Source: an uncultured Pelagibacteraceae bacterium (GTDB taxonomy: Bacteria; Pseudomonadota; Alphaproteobacteria; Pelagibacterales; Pelagibacteraceae). From it: DNA of 64,000 bases. The stretch is from contig CACPEJ010000003.1 of assembly GCA_902632935.1 (NCBI GenBank), forward strand, positions 35,533 to 99,532. The letters are read 5' to 3'. Position numbers and translations under genes: made by a program. The notes under the pieces were generated by a model. It made no database searches, had not been told where the DNA came from, and worked only from the letters and a program-made list of their open reading frames with translations. Shown here piece after piece: positions 54,901 through 64,000 of this stretch. The stretch's first letter is position 1, and each line of letters begins with the position of its first letter.

Positions 54901-56434
54901 TATCTGATAGAACTGCTAAGGGTGTATCATCGCCCATGGAACCCGTTGCTTCTTTTGCATCTTCAGCCATTGGATGTAAAATTAGCTCTAAATCCTCTAA
55001 ACTAATTCCAAAAGTGTGTTGTCGTCTCCTTAAATCTTCACCATCAAAATTATGTTTCTCATTAGAAATGGTTAATTTCTCATCCAAATCTATTATCTGA
55101 GAATTGAAATGCTTATATTCTTTTGCCAAATAGTCTTTAATTTGATTATTCGTAAACACTTTGCCTTTTTCAATTCTCACTCCAATTATCTCCCCTGGGC
55201 CAAGTCTTCCTTTTGATAGAATTCTTTTTTCATTTAATTCAATCATTCCAGTTTCAGATCCGGCAAAGAGAAACTTATCTTTTGTTATTGCGTATCTTAA
55301 AGGCCTTAAACCATTACGATCATTTGCTGCAATGACCCATTCATTATCTGTTGCGGCTATTGCGGCAGGACCATCCCAAGGTTCCATAGTACTATTTAAA
55401 AAATTAAACAGCTGTTGATGGCTTTTTGGAAGAGTTTTATTTCTTTTTGACCAAGCATCAGGGATCATCATTAATTTTGCTAGAGGTGCAGGTTGGCCAG
55501 ATTTATTTAATAACTCAAAAACATTATCTAGTGCCGCAGAGTCTGAAACTCCTTTTTGTATAACTGGCTTTAAATTTTCTACATTTTCAAAAAGAGGGCT
55601 ACTCATTTCTTGTTCATGAACTCTCATCCAGTTTTTATTTCCTTTGTAAGTATTAATTTCACCATTATGAGCAACTGCTCTAAATGGTTGTGCCAAACTC
55701 CAGCTTGGAGCGGTATTAGTTGAAAATCTCTGATGAAAAATTGCAAATCTTGAAATAAATCTTTCGTCCTTTAAATCTAAGAAAAAATCTGAGATAGCCT
55801 CAGCTAAAAACATGCCCTTATAGATAATTGATTTGGAACTTATTGAGCAAATATAAAAATTATTTAATGATAAATTGAATGCTTTATTCTCAATTTTTTT
55901 TCTTGTTTCATAAATTTTTCTTTCAAGATCTTTATCAAGCAAATTTTTATCATTCGATTTAAAAAGCACTTGGATTATCTCTGGCATAGTTTGGAAAGCT
56001 TTTTCTCCTAAAACTTTTGGATTAACAGGGACTTGTCTCCATCCATAGATGCTAAAATCGTTTTTGGTCAACTCACTTTCTACAATCGTCTTACAGCTTT
56101 CTTGTGAGGAGTAATCATTTCTTGGTAAAAAAATCATTCCAACACAAATATCAGAGCCATCATGTGTGTGACCTGTAACCTCTATTTTTTCAACAAAGAA
56201 ATCTTTGGGTATTTCTAAATGAATACCTGCCCCATCACCTGTTTTTCCATCAGCATCAACAGCTCCTCGATGCCAAACAGCCTTTAAAGCTTCAATTCCA
56301 TATTCTACAACCTCTCTTGATTTTTTTCCCTCTGTCGATGCAATTAACCCTACTCCACATGCATCATGTTCCATTTCTTTAGAATAAACATTGTTTTTAG
56401 TAAGTAATTCTAAATTTTTTTTGTATGTACTCAT
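51929..56434 (-). CDS. gltB: Glutamate synthase large subunit
   Basis: 1501 aa; 'HDACGVGLIASTEGKKSREVVEYGIEALKAVWHRGAVDADGKTGDGAGI', C-terminal GXGXG region. Confidence 0.97.
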   Translation of the reverse strand: MSTYKKNLELLTKNNVYSKEMEHDACGVGLIASTEGKKSREVVEYGIEALKAVWHRGAVDADGKTGDGAGIHLEIPKDFFVEKIEVTGHTHDGSDICVGMIFLPRNDYSSQESCKTIVESELTKNDFSIYGWRQVPVNPKVLGEKAFQTMPEIIQVLFKSNDKNLLDKDLERKIYETRKKIENKAFNLSLNNFYICSISSKSIIYKGMFLAEAISDFFLDLKDERFISRFAIFHQRFSTNTAPSWSLAQPFRAVAHNGEINTYKGNKNWMRVHEQEMSSPLFENVENLKPVIQKGVSDSAALDNVFELLNKSGQPAPLAKLMMIPDAWSKRNKTLPKSHQQLFNFLNSTMEPWDGPAAIAATDNEWVIAANDRNGLRPLRYAITKDKFLFAGSETGMIELNEKRILSKGRLGPGEIIGVRIEKGKVFTNNQIKDYLAKEYKHFNSQIIDLDEKLTISNEKHNFDGEDLRRRQHTFGISLEDLELILHPMAEDAKEATGSMGDDTPLAVLSDKYRPLYHFFRQNFSQVTNPPIDSLRENKVMSLKTRFGNLGNILDFDTLTKENIYVLNSPIISNSQFNKFINFFGKNSVSIDCTFSNDQSLFDSIKRIQKESEVAVRQGVTQLILSDKSISDTRMPMPMLLCVGAINTFLIDKKLRGYVSINVQSGEALDTHSFATLIGVGATTVNPYIAFDSLYQRHEKKLFGQYSFDECVERYIKSVNAGLLKIMSKMGISVLSSYRGGCNFETVGLSRSIVDDYFPGVTSKISGIGLSGIEKKIRAIHKEAFESTDTVLPIGGIYRYRKNGETHQYQGRLIHLLQSAVGSNSYTAYKKYAEGIYNLPPINLRDLIDFRKKKLGPSIQISEVEPIEKILKRFGSGSMSHGALSKEAHETLAIGMNRIKGASCSGEGGEDANRFKIMDSGDSANSRVKQIASARFGVTVNYLNNCNEIEIKIAQGAKPGEGGQLPGFKVTDEIAKLRHSTPGVTLISPPPHHDIYSIEDLAQLIYDLKQINPKARIGVKLVASSGVGTIAAGVAKAKADIILISGHNGGTGATPQTSVKYVGIPWEMGLTEANQVLTLNNLRHKVTLRTDGGIKTGRDVVIAAMMGAEEYGVATTALVAMGCIMVRQCHSNTCPVGVCTQDEKLREKFTGTPDKVVNLFTFIATEVREILASLGFKSLNEIIGRTDLLMQVSKASPNLDDLDLNPLFVQADPGNNKRYCEISEINQVPDTLDQEIWPQIEKALDNSEKINNEFLIKNTNRAVGTRISHHLYKKYGYEKLEENFLTLNFKGSAGQSFGAFTAKGLKLNLKGDANDYVGKGLSGATISIRLPDESNLISNENTIIGNTVLYGATSGKLFAAGQAGDRFAVRNSGAITVIEGCDSNGCEYMTGGTAVILGDVGDNFAAGMTGGMAFIYDKSKEFEKKVNPDSVVWQNVETEYWSKFLKELVLEHSNETESSLSKKIIDDFENELKNFVQVCPKEMIDKLENPISTKTKIQKVS

Positions 56435-57873
56435 TATGCAACTTTAGATTTTTTTAATTCGATATTTTCAAGATAAGATTTGATTGATAAAGCAGCATCT
56501 CTACCATCTTTAATCGCCCAAACAACTAAAGATGCACCTCTTACAATATCTCCGGCAGCAAAGACACCTTTAATATTAGTTTCCATAGTATCAAAGTCAG
56601 TTTTAATCGTTCCCCATTTTGTAACTTGTAATTCTTGTGCTTCAAATAATAATGGCAAGTTTTCTGGATCAAATCCTAAAGCTTTTATTACCATATCTGC
56701 TTTAATTTCAAATTCAGATCCTTGTTTAATTTCTGGTCTTCTTCTCCCTGAGTCATCTGGATCGCCAAGTTGAATTTGATCTACAATTAATTTCTCAATT
56801 TTATTTTTTCCTCTAAATTCTTTTGGACTAGACAACCAAACAAATTCAACACCCTCTTCTTCTGCATTAGCTACTTCTCTTGCAGATCCAGGCATGTTAT
56901 CTTTATCTCTTCTGTATAAACATTTAACTGAATTAGCTTTTTGTCTTACAGATGTTCTGACACAATCCATTGCGGTATCTCCACCTCCAATAACAACTAC
57001 ATCTTTACCCTCAGCATTTAATATACCTTTATCGAATAAATCAACTTTGTCTCCCAACCCCTTTTTGTTTGATGCAGTTAAAAACTCCATAGCAGGAAAA
57101 ATATTATCTAAATCATTACCTGGCAGATTAATTTCTCTTGGTTTATAAACTCCAGTAGCAATTAAAATTGCATCATGTTTTTTTCTCAATTGCTCTAAAG
57201 TTGCATCCTTACCAACCTCAAAATTTTGCTCAAATTTAATTCCACCATCTTTCAACAATTTTGTTCTTCTCTCGACCACATGTTTCTCTAATTTAAAATT
57301 TGGAATTCCATAAATTAACAAACCACCCGCTCTGTCATATCTGTCATAAACTGTAATTTGATATCCATTTTTCCTAAGTTGTTCAGCAGCTGCCAGTCCA
57401 GCAGGTCCAGCACCAATTATTCCAACACTTTGTTCTTTTTCGTGTTTGATTGATATAGGCTTTACCCATCCGTTTTCCCAAGCACTATCTGTAATATATT
57501 TTTCGACTGATCCAATTGTTACAGTGCCATGACCTGACTGCTCAATAACACAATTACCCTCACATAATCTATCTTGAGGGCATATTCTGCCACAAACCTC
57601 AGGCATATTATTTGTGCTTTGAGATAATTCATAAGCTTCCTTCAATCTGCCCTCAGCAGTCAGTTTAAGCCAATCAGGAATGTTGTTACTTAAAGGACAA
57701 TGGACTTGGCAAAAAGGAACTCCACATTGAGAGCATCTACTTGACTGCTCTTGCGCTTTTTGAGTGATAAATTCATCATAGATTTCATTAAAATCATCTT
57801 TCCTGTTATCAACTCCTCTTTTAGGTGGGGTTTGTTGACCTATTTTTACGAATTTTAGCATTTTATCGGTCAT
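56434..57873 (-). CDS. gltD: Glutamate synthase small subunit
   Basis: 'CSQCGVPFCQVHCPLSNNIPDWLKL...VGIIGAGPAGLAAAEQLRKNGYQITVYDRYDRAGGLLIYGIPNFKLEK'. Confidence 0.97.
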   Translation of the reverse strand: MTDKMLKFVKIGQQTPPKRGVDNRKDDFNEIYDEFITQKAQEQSSRCSQCGVPFCQVHCPLSNNIPDWLKLTAEGRLKEAYELSQSTNNMPEVCGRICPQDRLCEGNCVIEQSGHGTVTIGSVEKYITDSAWENGWVKPISIKHEKEQSVGIIGAGPAGLAAAEQLRKNGYQITVYDRYDRAGGLLIYGIPNFKLEKHVVERRTKLLKDGGIKFEQNFEVGKDATLEQLRKKHDAILIATGVYKPREINLPGNDLDNIFPAMEFLTASNKKGLGDKVDLFDKGILNAEGKDVVVIGGGDTAMDCVRTSVRQKANSVKCLYRRDKDNMPGSAREVANAEEEGVEFVWLSSPKEFRGKNKIEKLIVDQIQLGDPDDSGRRRPEIKQGSEFEIKADMVIKALGFDPENLPLLFEAQELQVTKWGTIKTDFDTMETNIKGVFAAGDIVRGASLVVWAIKDGRDAALSIKSYLENIELKKSKVA

Positions 57874-58057
57874 AATTTTTTACAAATTTATCGCAAAATA
57901 TACATAGTTTTTATTAGTAAAAGAAATAAATAGGTCAGTTATCATTACCTAATTATAATAATATTTAGCTTAAAATCTACTTATTCTAATTTTTGCATAC
58001 CTAATATGATTAAATCGAATTGTTTAAAATGAATATTTTTTAAGCTACGACACATGT

Positions 58058-58825
58058 ATGTTGCAAGATTTTATAGAAATTTTAATTCTTTCTGCTGTTC
58101 AAGGAATTTCCGAATTTTTACCCATAAGTTCGTCAGCTCATTTAATATTGGTATCAAATTTTTATGATTTAGAAACAAGTTCTTTATTAATAGACATAAG
58201 TCTACATTTAGGCTCATTAATTGCAGTAATTTTTTATTTTAGAAAAGAGCTATTTTATCTAAGAAATGATAATAAGTTATTGAGTTTAATAATTATTGGC
58301 TCATTGCCTTTAATATTTTTTGGATACATTTTATATTCCACTGAATTTATTCATCTTTTAAGAAATACAAAAGTAATTGCATCAACAACACTATTTTTTG
58401 GATTCATACTTTTCTTTGCTGATCAAAGGAAAATTGATCGAAATATTTCTAAAGATTTAAATATTAAATCAGTTTTATTAATTGGTTTATTTCAAATATT
58501 AGCGTTGATACCAGGAGTTAGTAGAGCTGGAATAACGATTACGGCAGCAAGATTTTTGAATTTCAATAGAACAGACGCTAGTAAAATTTCTTTTTTACTA
58601 TCTATACCTGCATTAGCAGGAGCAAGCTTCCTAAGTTTAAGAAAGGTTTTTGAACAATCAATAGAAATAAATTATTTGTTATTGATTGCTACTTTTTTAT
58701 CATTTATGTTTTCATTTTTTACAATTAAGTATTTTCTTAAATCTATAAGTAAAATTTCTTTTAATGTATTCGTAATTTATCGGATAATTCTTGGCTTAAT
58801 TTTACTTTATATAATATATATTTAA
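58058..58825 (+). CDS. uppP: Undecaprenyl-diphosphate phosphatase
   Basis: 'ILSAVQGISEFLPISSSAHLILV...LIPGVSRAGITITAARFLNFNR'. Confidence 0.95.
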   Translation: MLQDFIEILILSAVQGISEFLPISSSAHLILVSNFYDLETSSLLIDISLHLGSLIAVIFYFRKELFYLRNDNKLLSLIIIGSLPLIFFGYILYSTEFIHLLRNTKVIASTTLFFGFILFFADQRKIDRNISKDLNIKSVLLIGLFQILALIPGVSRAGITITAARFLNFNRTDASKISFLLSIPALAGASFLSLRKVFEQSIEINYLLLIATFLSFMFSFFTIKYFLKSISKISFNVFVIYRIILGLILLYIIYI

Positions 58826-59712
58826 CTTGCTTTCCTTATTAATGGAACTAATTGAGATAATAAAACTCCACTTAATATAAAAAAACAACCAAGTAAATTG
58901 TTAATGCCTAATATTTGATTTAAAAGAAACCAGGCGGCAATTGTTGCAAACACACCCTCCAAAGAAAAAATTATTGCTGCTGGTGCTGGAGTTATATTTC
59001 TTTGAGCATAAATTTGTAAAACAAATGCAAAACCACCTGATAAAATACCAGCATATAAAATCGAGTCTATTTCATTTAATATATTAGCGATTACAAATTC
59101 TTCAGAAAATAAAACTATTATAAATGAGAATAGAGCAACTAGCAGAGTTTGAATTGCACCAATAGTCAATGGCAGATTGTACTTTTTGACAATCATACCA
59201 GTAAAAATAATATGTGTACTCCAAAATAAAGCTCCTAATACCACAAGGGTATCGCCTAATCTTATAGTTGCATCTTGAAAATTTGTTAATAAATATCCGC
59301 CGATTAAACATAAAATTACTGATGGCCATACACTCCAGTGTAAAAAATCTTTTTTAAAGATGAAAATAATTATTGGGACCATTGGCACATAAAAAATTGT
59401 AAAAAAAGCAGCATTTGCTACATCAGTGTAAAGCAACGCAACCTGTTGTAATGCTGAGCCCAAAAATAATGATAGTCCAATTAAAAAGGACAGGATAACG
59501 AATGTTTTTGTATCAAACCTAAATTCTTTTTTTAGTTTTTTTGCTTCAAACATAAATGCTAAAGGAACAATTGCTAAAAAACCCACAAAAAATCTTACTG
59601 AATTAAAAGTGAATGGGCCGATGTCGTCCATGCCTGTATCTTGTGCAACAAATGTGGTCCCCCAAATGAAAGTGCATAATAGTGCACTAAATAATGAGAG
59701 AGTTTTTGACAT
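58822..59712 (-). CDS. DMT superfamily (EamA) transporter
   Basis: About 10 TM segments; 'LSLFSALLCTFIWGTTFVAQ', 'FSLEGVFATIAAWFLLNQIL'. Confidence 0.88.
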   Translation of the reverse strand: MSKTLSLFSALLCTFIWGTTFVAQDTGMDDIGPFTFNSVRFFVGFLAIVPLAFMFEAKKLKKEFRFDTKTFVILSFLIGLSLFLGSALQQVALLYTDVANAAFFTIFYVPMVPIIIFIFKKDFLHWSVWPSVILCLIGGYLLTNFQDATIRLGDTLVVLGALFWSTHIIFTGMIVKKYNLPLTIGAIQTLLVALFSFIIVLFSEEFVIANILNEIDSILYAGILSGGFAFVLQIYAQRNITPAPAAIIFSLEGVFATIAAWFLLNQILGINNLLGCFFILSGVLLSQLVPLIRKAS

Positions 59713-59716
59713 ATTT

Positions 59717-60991
59717 TTACACAGCTAATTTGTAAGCAAAATTTTTTCCAAGATTGTCTTTCAAATCGTTGTTAAATCGAGCTGCTTCAGCTCCATCAAT
59801 TATTCTGTGATCATATGATAAAGATAAAGGTAACATTGTTCGTGTAATAAATTTTCCATCAATAAAAATTTGTTTTTTTTGAGATTTGCCAACTCCCAAA
59901 ATTGCAACTTCAGGATAATTAATTATAGGTGTAAAAAAAGAACCGCCAATACCTCCTAGACTTGTTATTGTCATAGAACCACCAAATAATTCTTTTTTAT
60001 CAATTTTAAGATTCCTGCACTGTTCACTTAATTTTTTAAGTTCGTTGCCAATTAATGAAATATTCTTATTATCAGCATTTCTTAGTTTTGGCACCATAAG
60101 TCCGTGCTTCGTATCTACTGCTATTCCAATATGGTAATACTTTTTTAAGGTCATTTTTCCTTTATCAATTTCATCTATAGATGAATTAAAATTTGGAAAT
60201 TTTTTAAGTGATGCAGTTAATGCTTTGACGATAAAAGCTAAAGGAGTAATTTTTTTTTTTTCTCCAGTGTAGATATCTGTAAGAGATGTTCTAAACTCCT
60301 CTAATTCAGTTATATCTGCTTCATCATGATTAGTCACATGGGGAATATTGGTCCAAGAATTCATAAGATATTTAGACGAAAGTCTCTTCACTCTTGGAAT
60401 ATCCTTTATTTCTGTTTTTCCAAATTCAGAGTGAGGATATTCTAGTTCTATCGTTTCATCTTTTTTGAATTCTTTTTCAGAATTTATCTCAGGTTTATTT
60501 GCGACAAATGACTTTACATCACTTTCAGTTACTCTTCCTAGTCTTTCACTACCTTCAACTTTACTAATATCAACACCAAGTTCTCTTGCAAATTTTCTGA
60601 CTTTTGGTGAGGCTGCAGTTTTTTTAGAAAAATCTTTTACGATAACATTTTTTGATCCAACTTCTCTTCTAATTTCTATTTTTTTTTCCTTAGTATTTTC
60701 TTTTTTAATTGTTTTTATTTCTTCAGTTTTTAATTCGATTTCATCTTGATTGTCTTTTAATTCAATTTCTAATATTTTATCACCTTCAGAAACCTTATCC
60801 CCAACATTTAAATTTAATTCTGTAACTATTCCATTATGTAATGAGGGTATTTCAACACTCGATTTATCACTTTCAATTGTTATTAAAGGATCATTTTTTT
60901 TTATCTCTTGACCCTTTTTGACTATAATTTCAATAACCTCTACATCTTTAAATTCACCAATATTTGGAACTTTTATATCTTTTTTGGGCAT
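59717..60991 (-). CDS. aceF: Dihydrolipoamide acetyltransferase (PDH E2)
   Basis: Lipoyl domain 'TIESDKSSVEIPS', E3-binding 'AASPKVRKFARELGVDISKVEGS', catalytic 'LSLSYDHRIIDGAEAARF'; start at MPKKDIKV. Confidence 0.95.
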   Translation of the reverse strand: MPKKDIKVPNIGEFKDVEVIEIIVKKGQEIKKNDPLITIESDKSSVEIPSLHNGIVTELNLNVGDKVSEGDKILEIELKDNQDEIELKTEEIKTIKKENTKEKKIEIRREVGSKNVIVKDFSKKTAASPKVRKFARELGVDISKVEGSERLGRVTESDVKSFVANKPEINSEKEFKKDETIELEYPHSEFGKTEIKDIPRVKRLSSKYLMNSWTNIPHVTNHDEADITELEEFRTSLTDIYTGEKKKITPLAFIVKALTASLKKFPNFNSSIDEIDKGKMTLKKYYHIGIAVDTKHGLMVPKLRNADNKNISLIGNELKKLSEQCRNLKIDKKELFGGSMTITSLGGIGGSFFTPIINYPEVAILGVGKSQKKQIFIDGKFITRTMLPLSLSYDHRIIDGAEAARFNNDLKDNLGKNFAYKLAV

Positions 60992-60992
60992 T

Positions 60993-63900
60993 CTATAATT
61001 TTGTTGGCATAGGTTTATCAATATCAATCTTATACTTTTTGATCGCTTCTTTTGCATATTTTGATGCAATAAGCTGTTCCTTAGCTAAAATACTCAAACC
61101 ATATGTTGTGATATGTTCCTTATCAACTTCAAAAAATTTTCTTAACTTCTTTCTTGTATCACTTCGACCAAATCCATCCGTTCCTAATGAATAAAAACTT
61201 TTATTTACGTATGGTCTGATCTGGTCAGAATTCATTCTCATATAATCAGAAGCTGCTAAAATTGGTCCTTCGGTATTACCCAAACATTTTTCTACATAGC
61301 TTTTTTTAGGCTCTTTATCAGGATTTAGAAGATTGTATCTCTCTACCTCAAGGCCATCCCTTCTTAATTCATTAAAGCTGGTTACACTCCAAATCTCACT
61401 ATCGATTTGATACTCATTTTGTAATATTTCGGCACCAGCTATCATTTCTCTTAAGATTGTGCCAGATCCAAGAAATTGAATTTTAGTTTTTTTATACTTG
61501 TTAAACTCCTTTATTTTATACATTCCTTTTAAAATACCATCCTCACATGATTTATCTTTTGGCATTTCTGGATGAGGATAATTTTCATTCATGGTCGTAA
61601 TATAATAGAAAATATTCTCTTTTTTCTCATGCATTCTTCTTAAACCTTCTCGAAAAATGACTGCAAGCTCGTAGTGAAATGTTGGATCGTATGATCTGCA
61701 ATTAGGAATAGTTGAAGCCATCAAATGACTATGACCATCTTGATGTTGTAAACCTTCCCCAGCAAGAGTTGTTCTTCCAGCGGTTGCTCCGATTAAAAAC
61801 CCTCTGGACTGGCTATCAGCACCCGCCCAAGCAAAATCACCAATTCTCTGAAAGCCAAACATTGAGTAAAAAAGATAAATTGGGATCATTTCTATATCAT
61901 GGTTTGTATATGAAGTTCCTGCAGCGATCCAAGATGACATCGCTCCAGCCTCGTTAATTCCTTCCTCTAAAACTTGACCACTCTTTTCCTCTTTATACGA
62001 ACTTAATTGAGCAGAATCTTCTGGCTCATATTTTTGACCTTCATGAGCATAAATTCCTATTTTTTGGAAAAAACCCTCCATTCCGAATGTTCTAGCCTCA
62101 TCAGGTATGATTGGAACCAGTCTTGGTGCAACATTTTTATCTCTCAAAAGGTTTGTTAACATTCTGACCAATGCCATTGTGGTCGACATTTCTTTTTCAC
62201 CTGTAGAAACTTTCATATTATCAAAAATATCTTTTGGTGGTGCTTTAACAGGTTTCGCGTAAGTTGTTCTTTCAGGAATAAAACCACCCAGTTGAATTCG
62301 TCTTTCATTTATGTATTTAATCTCTGGAGAATTTTGATCAGGCTTGTAGTATTCAATATTCTTAACTTGTTGATCTGTTAATGGAACATCAAACCTATCT
62401 CTGTAATACATTAAGTCGTCGATATCTAACTTCTTAGTCTGGTGAGTTGTATTTACACTCTCACCACTTTTGCCCATTCCATAACCCTTAATAGTTTTTG
62501 CAATTACAACTGTAGGACTTCCAACATTTTTAGATGCTTTATCATAAGCTGCAAAAACTTTATGAGGATCGTGACCACCCCTGTTTAATCGCCAAATATC
62601 TTTGTCTGAAAGACTGGAAACCAACTCTTTGGTCTCTAAATATTTTCCAAAAAATTTTTCTCTCACATACGCACCATCCCTTGCTTTCATTGCTTGATAC
62701 TCGCCATCGACAGTCTCATTCATTGTTTTAACTAAATGACCTGTTTTATCATTAGCAAGCAATGGATCCCAATAAGAACCCCAAATAACTTTTATAACAT
62801 TCCATCCTGCACCTCTAAAAATTCCCTCTAATTCCTGAATTATTTTTCCGTTTCCACGAACTGGTCCGTCTAGTCTTTGAAGATTACAATTTACAACAAA
62901 TATTAAGTTATCTAATTTTTCTCTTGCGGCTAAACCAATCGCGCCTAAAGATTCAGGTTCATCCATTTCTCCATCACCTAAAAATGCCCAAACTTTTCTA
63001 CCTTCATCTTTGATGAGACCTCTATTGATTAAGTACTTCATGAATCTTGCTTGATAAATTGCAAGCATTGGACCTAATCCCATGGACACTGTTGGAAATT
63101 GCCAAAAATTCGGCATTAGCCAAGGATGAGGATATGAGGAAAGACCACCAGGGTTTACTTCTTGTCTAAAACTATCTAATTGTTTTTCGTTAAGTCTACC
63201 TTCTAGATAAGCTCTAGCGTACATACCTGGAGCGCTATGACCTTGAAAATAAATTAAATCTCCACCAAATTTATTATTTTTAGCTCTCCAAAAATGATTC
63301 ATACCAACATCGTAAAGAGTTGCAGCAGATGCAAAAGTTCCAATATGCCCTCCAAGTTCTGGGAATTTTTTATTTGCTCTAACTACCATTGCGGCAGCAT
63401 TCCATCTAATTAAAGATCTAATTCTTCTCTCTATGTTTTGATCTCCATTAGATTTTTTTTCCTCGTTAACTGGTATAGTGTTTATATAAGGAGTATTTTG
63501 CGTATAGGGTATATTGGCACCCTCCATATAAGCTTTGTTAATAAGTTCTTTAATTAAATAATGTGCCCTCTGATTTCCGTCTTTTTCTATTACTGCTGAC
63601 AAAGACTCTAGCCATTCACTTGTTTCTAGTGGATCGATATCCCCTTCTTTAACTACTTGGATTATTTTTGGTTTTTCGGTCTCAATTATTTTTTGTGGAA
63701 TATTTTGGTCCTGATGTTTTCTTAAAGTACTCTCAGCTTCTTGGATTAAATTTTCAGTTTCTTTTGGAACACTTTCTTTTTGAGATAATGATTGATTTGA
63801 AGAAATATTTATTAATAGATCTCCCTTTGAAACCTTATCTCCAACTTTAACATTTACAGACTCGACTTTGCCAGAAAATATTGATGGTATTTCAACACTC

Positions 63901-64000
63901 GATTTATCACTTTCAATAGTAACAACAGGATCATTTTTTTTAACATCTTGACCCTCTTTTACTAAAAGTTCTATAACTTCCACATTCTCAAAATCACCTA
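60993..64000 (-). CDS. aceE: Pyruvate dehydrogenase E1, homodimeric (AceE type), with an N-terminal lipoyl domain; 5' end outside window
   Basis: 'VVTIESDKSSVEIPS' lipoyl domain, then an AceE body ('GHIGTFASAATLYDVGMNHFWRAKN...VWAFLGDGEMDEPESLGAI'). The track start at 63983 is an internal GTG; the frame continues upstream (GDFENVEVIELL). Confidence 0.93.
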   Translation of the reverse strand, partial: GDFENVEVIELLVKEGQDVKKNDPVVTIESDKSSVEIPSIFSGKVESVNVKVGDKVSKGDLLINISSNQSLSQKESVPKETENLIQEAESTLRKHQDQNIPQKIIETEKPKIIQVVKEGDIDPLETSEWLESLSAVIEKDGNQRAHYLIKELINKAYMEGANIPYTQNTPYINTIPVNEEKKSNGDQNIERRIRSLIRWNAAAMVVRANKKFPELGGHIGTFASAATLYDVGMNHFWRAKNNKFGGDLIYFQGHSAPGMYARAYLEGRLNEKQLDSFRQEVNPGGLSSYPHPWLMPNFWQFPTVSMGLGPMLAIYQARFMKYLINRGLIKDEGRKVWAFLGDGEMDEPESLGAIGLAAREKLDNLIFVVNCNLQRLDGPVRGNGKIIQELEGIFRGAGWNVIKVIWGSYWDPLLANDKTGHLVKTMNETVDGEYQAMKARDGAYVREKFFGKYLETKELVSSLSDKDIWRLNRGGHDPHKVFAAYDKASKNVGSPTVVIAKTIKGYGMGKSGESVNTTHQTKKLDIDDLMYYRDRFDVPLTDQQVKNIEYYKPDQNSPEIKYINERRIQLGGFIPERTTYAKPVKAPPKDIFDNMKVSTGEKEMSTTMALVRMLTNLLRDKNVAPRLVPIIPDEARTFGMEGFFQKIGIYAHEGQKYEPEDSAQLSSYKEEKSGQVLEEGINEAGAMSSWIAAGTSYTNHDIEMIPIYLFYSMFGFQRIGDFAWAGADSQSRGFLIGATAGRTTLAGEGLQHQDGHSHLMASTIPNCRSYDPTFHYELAVIFREGLRRMHEKKENIFYYITTMNENYPHPEMPKDKSCEDGILKGMYKIKEFNKYKKTKIQFLGSGTILREMIAGAEILQNEYQIDSEIWSVTSFNELRRDGLEVERYNLLNPDKEPKKSYVEKCLGNTEGPILAASDYMRMNSDQIRPYVNKSFYSLGTDGFGRSDTRKKLRKFFEVDKEHITTYGLSILAKEQLIASKYAKEAIKKYKIDIDKPMPTKL

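Overview
AT-rich, densely packed alphaproteobacterial chromosome segment. Its gene content and order look like SAR11/Pelagibacterales (an inference; no database search was possible). Most of it is core metabolism: hisG-hisZ-hisS, hisD, murA, dcd, rpmH-rnpA-yidD-yidC, argB, dapD-dapE, truA-fmt-def, aroK-aroB, cobS/cobT, gyrB, lepA, pheST-rplT-rpmI-infC-thrS, gltBD, uppP and aceE/aceF, with four tRNAs (His, Phe, Thr, Ser). Four points deserve follow-up. (1) An accessory module at about 3.0-9.9 kb holds a C5-cytosine methyltransferase, Vsr, a large GHKL/MutL-like ATPase, several unknown proteins in a tightly overlapping operon, and a GC-richer, strongly self-complementary spacer at about 7.97-8.17 kb that may be a structured RNA. 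It looks like an undescribed Dcm/Vsr/GHKL defence or DNA-modification system. (2) infA (IF-1) is interrupted by a 47-nt, out-of-frame, stop-containing palindromic insertion. (3) A tRNA-His lacking an encoded G-1 is followed by hisS-hisZ-hisG and preceded by a short ORF ending HTHFHAG. (4) Smaller accessory insertions include adjacent HDAC and SET genes and a surface-glycan cluster next to tRNA-Ser.
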